Both the position numbers and the translations under genes were made by a program. Shown here one piece after another: positions 55,795 through 57,166 of a stretch of DNA of 57,166 nucleotides. Source of the stretch: an uncultured Bacteroidales bacterium (GTDB lineage Bacteria; Bacteroidota; Bacteroidia; Bacteroidales; UBA932); the NCBI GenBank assembly GCA_944326385.1, contig CALVDT010000085.1, forward strand, positions 1 through 57,166. The letters run 5' to 3'. The notes below the pieces were generated by a model. It was not told where the DNA came from and ran no database searches. It saw nothing but the letters and a program-made list of their open reading frames with translations. Each line of letters opens with the position of its first letter. Positions within the stretch are counted from its first letter, which is position 1.

Positions 55795-56643
55795 TTATCT
55801 TATCCTGCACTTGTGGTCCGCTTCCAGCTCTTCGCTCCTGTACATCCCCTGCCGGCGCATAGCCTCGTCGAAATCCACGTCATATCCGTTGAACTCCGGG
55901 CCTTCGACACATGCGAACCTTGTCTTTCCTGCCACCGTCACCCTGCAGGCACCGCACATGCCGGTCCCGTCCACCATAAGAGTATTGAGGCTTACGGTTA
56001 TCGGCAGTCCCAGTTTTTTTGCGGTCAATGTAGCGAACTTCATCATGATCATCGGCCCTATGGCTACGGCCTGCGTATATTTCCGGCCGTCTTCAGTGAC
56101 GATCTTCTCAAGCAGACCGGTCACCATCCCCTTGAAACCTTCGCTTCCGTCATCCGTGCATATGAACAGATTGTCGCATACCGACTCCATCTCCTTTCTG
56201 TATATAATGAGATCGGCAGTCTTTGCACCGATAATCACATCGACATGCACTCCTCTGGACTTCAGATACTTGACCTGAGGATAAACGGGAGCCGTACCTA
56301 CACCGCCGGCAATGAATATATATCTTTCGCCTGAGAGCTCCTCGTCCGTCTTCTCCACGAAATCCGAAGGCAGACCGAGCGGACCGACCACATCCTCAAA
56401 ATATCCTCCGGCTTCAAGAGCGCAGATCTCCTTTGTTGACGCCCCAATCTTCTGCGTCACGATAGTCACGGAACCTTCCTCCGCGTCATAATCACTGATA
56501 GTCAGCGGTATTCTCTCGCCATGTTCATCCGGACGCACTATCAGGAACTGCCCCGGACGGGCTGCAGAAGCCACACGCGGAGCGAGGACTTTCATTCTGC
56601 ATATCGCAGGAGAAAGCATTTCTTTTGTCAATATCTTGTACAT
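55795..56643 (-). CDS. NfnA-type ferredoxin-NADP reductase subunit
   Basis: A 282-residue flavoprotein of the dihydroorotate-dehydrogenase-electron-transfer/NfnA type. The FAD domain is about residues 1-95 (RPGQFLIVRPDEHGERIPLT) and the NAD domain about 105-210 (YIFIAGGVGTAPVYPQ; LFICTDDGSEGFKGMV). The [2Fe-2S] motif DGTGMCGACRVTVAGKTRFAC is near residues 225-245. It lies two bases after the HMA gene and 60 bases ahead of the GltD-like gene. It forms an electron-bifurcating transhydrogenase with that partner. Confidence 0.87.
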   Translation of the reverse strand: MYKILTKEMLSPAICRMKVLAPRVASAARPGQFLIVRPDEHGERIPLTISDYDAEEGSVTIVTQKIGASTKEICALEAGGYFEDVVGPLGLPSDFVEKTDEELSGERYIFIAGGVGTAPVYPQVKYLKSRGVHVDVIIGAKTADLIIYRKEMESVCDNLFICTDDGSEGFKGMVTGLLEKIVTEDGRKYTQAVAIGPMIMMKFATLTAKKLGLPITVSLNTLMVDGTGMCGACRVTVAGKTRFACVEGPEFNGYDVDFDEAMRRQGMYRSEELEADHKCRIR

Positions 56644-56645
56644 AT

Positions 56646-57005
56646 CTATCTGGTTTCCGTTTCAGGCCGGACTACCTCTGCCTTATAACCCAGCTTCTCC
56701 AGTGCCGCAGCCAACTTCTGCTCGGAAGTCTTTGACGCATCATATTTTATCCATACGGTACGTTCCTCAAGAGATACCTTCATATCCTTGACTCCTTTCT
56801 CAAAAGATACATTGTCTCTAATCTTGTCCACACATTTCACGCAATGCATGTCTACGGAGAAAAGCACTTCCCTGAATTCCCTGGCAGGTCTGGCCGCTCC
56901 GCACGCAGGGTTTCCGGAAACGGAGGCCGCAGAACATGTCATCCCGCCTGGCGCCAAAAGCAGTACGGCTGCTGCAACGGACTGTAAAACAGTGGATAAT
57001 TTCAT
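56646..57005 (-). CDS. Secreted heavy-metal-associated (HMA) domain protein
   Basis: A 119-residue protein with a signal (about residues 1-28) and a C-terminal HMA fold, FSVDMHCVKCVDKIRDNV, with the metal-binding pair Cys55 and Cys58. It could bind copper, zinc or another soft metal outside the cytoplasm. It starts the transcription unit with NfnA and NfnB. ATG at 57005 is chosen over a frame from 57077, because a -7 box (57026-57033) lies between. Confidence 0.8.
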   Translation of the reverse strand: MKLSTVLQSVAAAVLLLAPGGMTCSAASVSGNPACGAARPAREFREVLFSVDMHCVKCVDKIRDNVSFEKGVKDMKVSLEERTVWIKYDASKTSEQKLAAALEKLGYKAEVVRPETETR

Positions 57006-57025
57006 ATATTCAAAATCAAAACATA

Positions 57026-57033
57026 CAAACTTA
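57026..57033 (-). promoter_or_regulatory. Candidate -7 box of the HMA-nfn operon
   Basis: Minus strand TAAGTTTG matches TAnnTTTG, 21 bases before the ATG at 57005. Confidence 0.45.
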
Positions 57034-57072
57034 CATATAAATTCGGGATTTCTACACCGGATTAATAAAAAA

Positions 57073-57145
57073 GTCAAGGCCGCATCTCAAATGCGGCCGG
57101 AAGTTGTTAACTTTAGCCGAAAAGTCTAATTTAAAAACAAATAAT
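57073..57145 (+). promoter_or_regulatory. Structured leader before the terminal open frame
   Basis: A perfect hairpin GGCCGCAT/ATGCGGCC (57078-57098, loop CTCAA) overlaps a second arm GTCAAGGCCGCA (57073-57084), which is fully complementary to TGCGGCCTTGAC at 57155-57166, inside the coding start. The two folds exclude each other, as in a fold-back switch. Confidence 0.5.
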
Positions 57146-57166
57146 ATGCGAGCTTGCGGCCTTGAC
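57146..57166 (+). mobile_element. Possible start of an IS110-type transposase (partial)
   Basis: The last seven codons read MRACGLD. IS110-family transposases of Bacteroidales often begin with this kind of sequence (..CGLDVHKD). Only 21 bases are present, so the call rests on memory of family starts and on the structured upstream region. It could be another protein. Confidence 0.35.

Noticed and set aside
1..57166. CRISPR arrays, tRNA or rRNA genes
   Set aside because: No regularly spaced direct repeats and no recognisable tRNA or rRNA sequence were seen on either strand by eye.

Overview
The window is chromosomal DNA from a member of the Bacteroidota, most likely the order Bacteroidales. 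Three things point there. Many promoters fit the Bacteroidota -7 motif TAnnTTTG, and the recA promoter also has TTTG 19 bases upstream. Several families are typical of the phylum (DUF3575 and FimA-like fimbrial proteins, DUF4199, DUF4295, DUF4296, DUF4954, M49 lipoproteins). The gene order rpmB-rpmG-DUF4295-ftsY is also characteristic. Genus cannot be fixed from the sequence alone. No tRNA, rRNA or CRISPR array was recognised.

Layout. 1-155 is a truncated copy of a dispersed palindromic repeat. 170-5203 (minus) is a fimbria-type surface locus: a lipoprotein with an HELAH zinc-protease motif, a DUF3575 outer-membrane barrel, an OmpA/TPR-like accessory lipoprotein and a FimA-like pilin lipoprotein. 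5537-15408 (plus) is an eleven-gene complex I operon (nuoA, B, CD, H-N) without nuoE, nuoF or nuoG. 15458-23405 (minus) holds deoC, dtd, a radical SAM gene, an amidohydrolase, a DUF4296 lipoprotein, pheT, ftsY and a DUF4295 gene. 23422-28696 (minus) is a translation block: rpmG, rpmB, lepB, rplT, rpmI, infC and thrS.

28762-31477 (plus) carries a DUF4199 membrane protein, a GT2 glycosyltransferase and a secreted aldose epimerase. 31574-37597 (minus) carries DUF4954, recX, a patatin/outer-membrane fusion and rlmN. 37780-41316 (plus) has recA, trpS and an aldehyde dehydrogenase. 41329-46563 has a helix-hairpin-helix protein, rsmI, tdk (plus), a tyrosine recombinase and dipeptidyl peptidase III. 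46814-49452 (plus) has a clostripain-like lipoprotein, rplY and pth. 49381-52674 (minus) is a compact cassette of PqqD-like protein, ABC exporter, HprK-like kinase and S26-type peptidase. It looks like a peptide maturation and export system, but no precursor or macrocyclase is visible. A pectinesterase-like lipoprotein gene lies just upstream. 54346-57005 (minus) is an HMA protein followed by NfnA and NfnB homologues. The last bases look like the start of an IS110-type transposase.

The most unusual items are: a multi-hairpin intergenic repeat present four times with paired base changes in its stems; infC, which has no AUG and appears to start at AUC behind a strong Shine-Dalgarno; the PqqD/ABC/HprK/S26 cassette; a structured leader in front of rplY; and mutually exclusive hairpins at the start of the terminal transposase-like reading frame. 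The energy genes fit together: a complex I lacking the NADH-oxidising module, plus NfnAB, which exchanges electrons between NADH, NADPH and ferredoxin.
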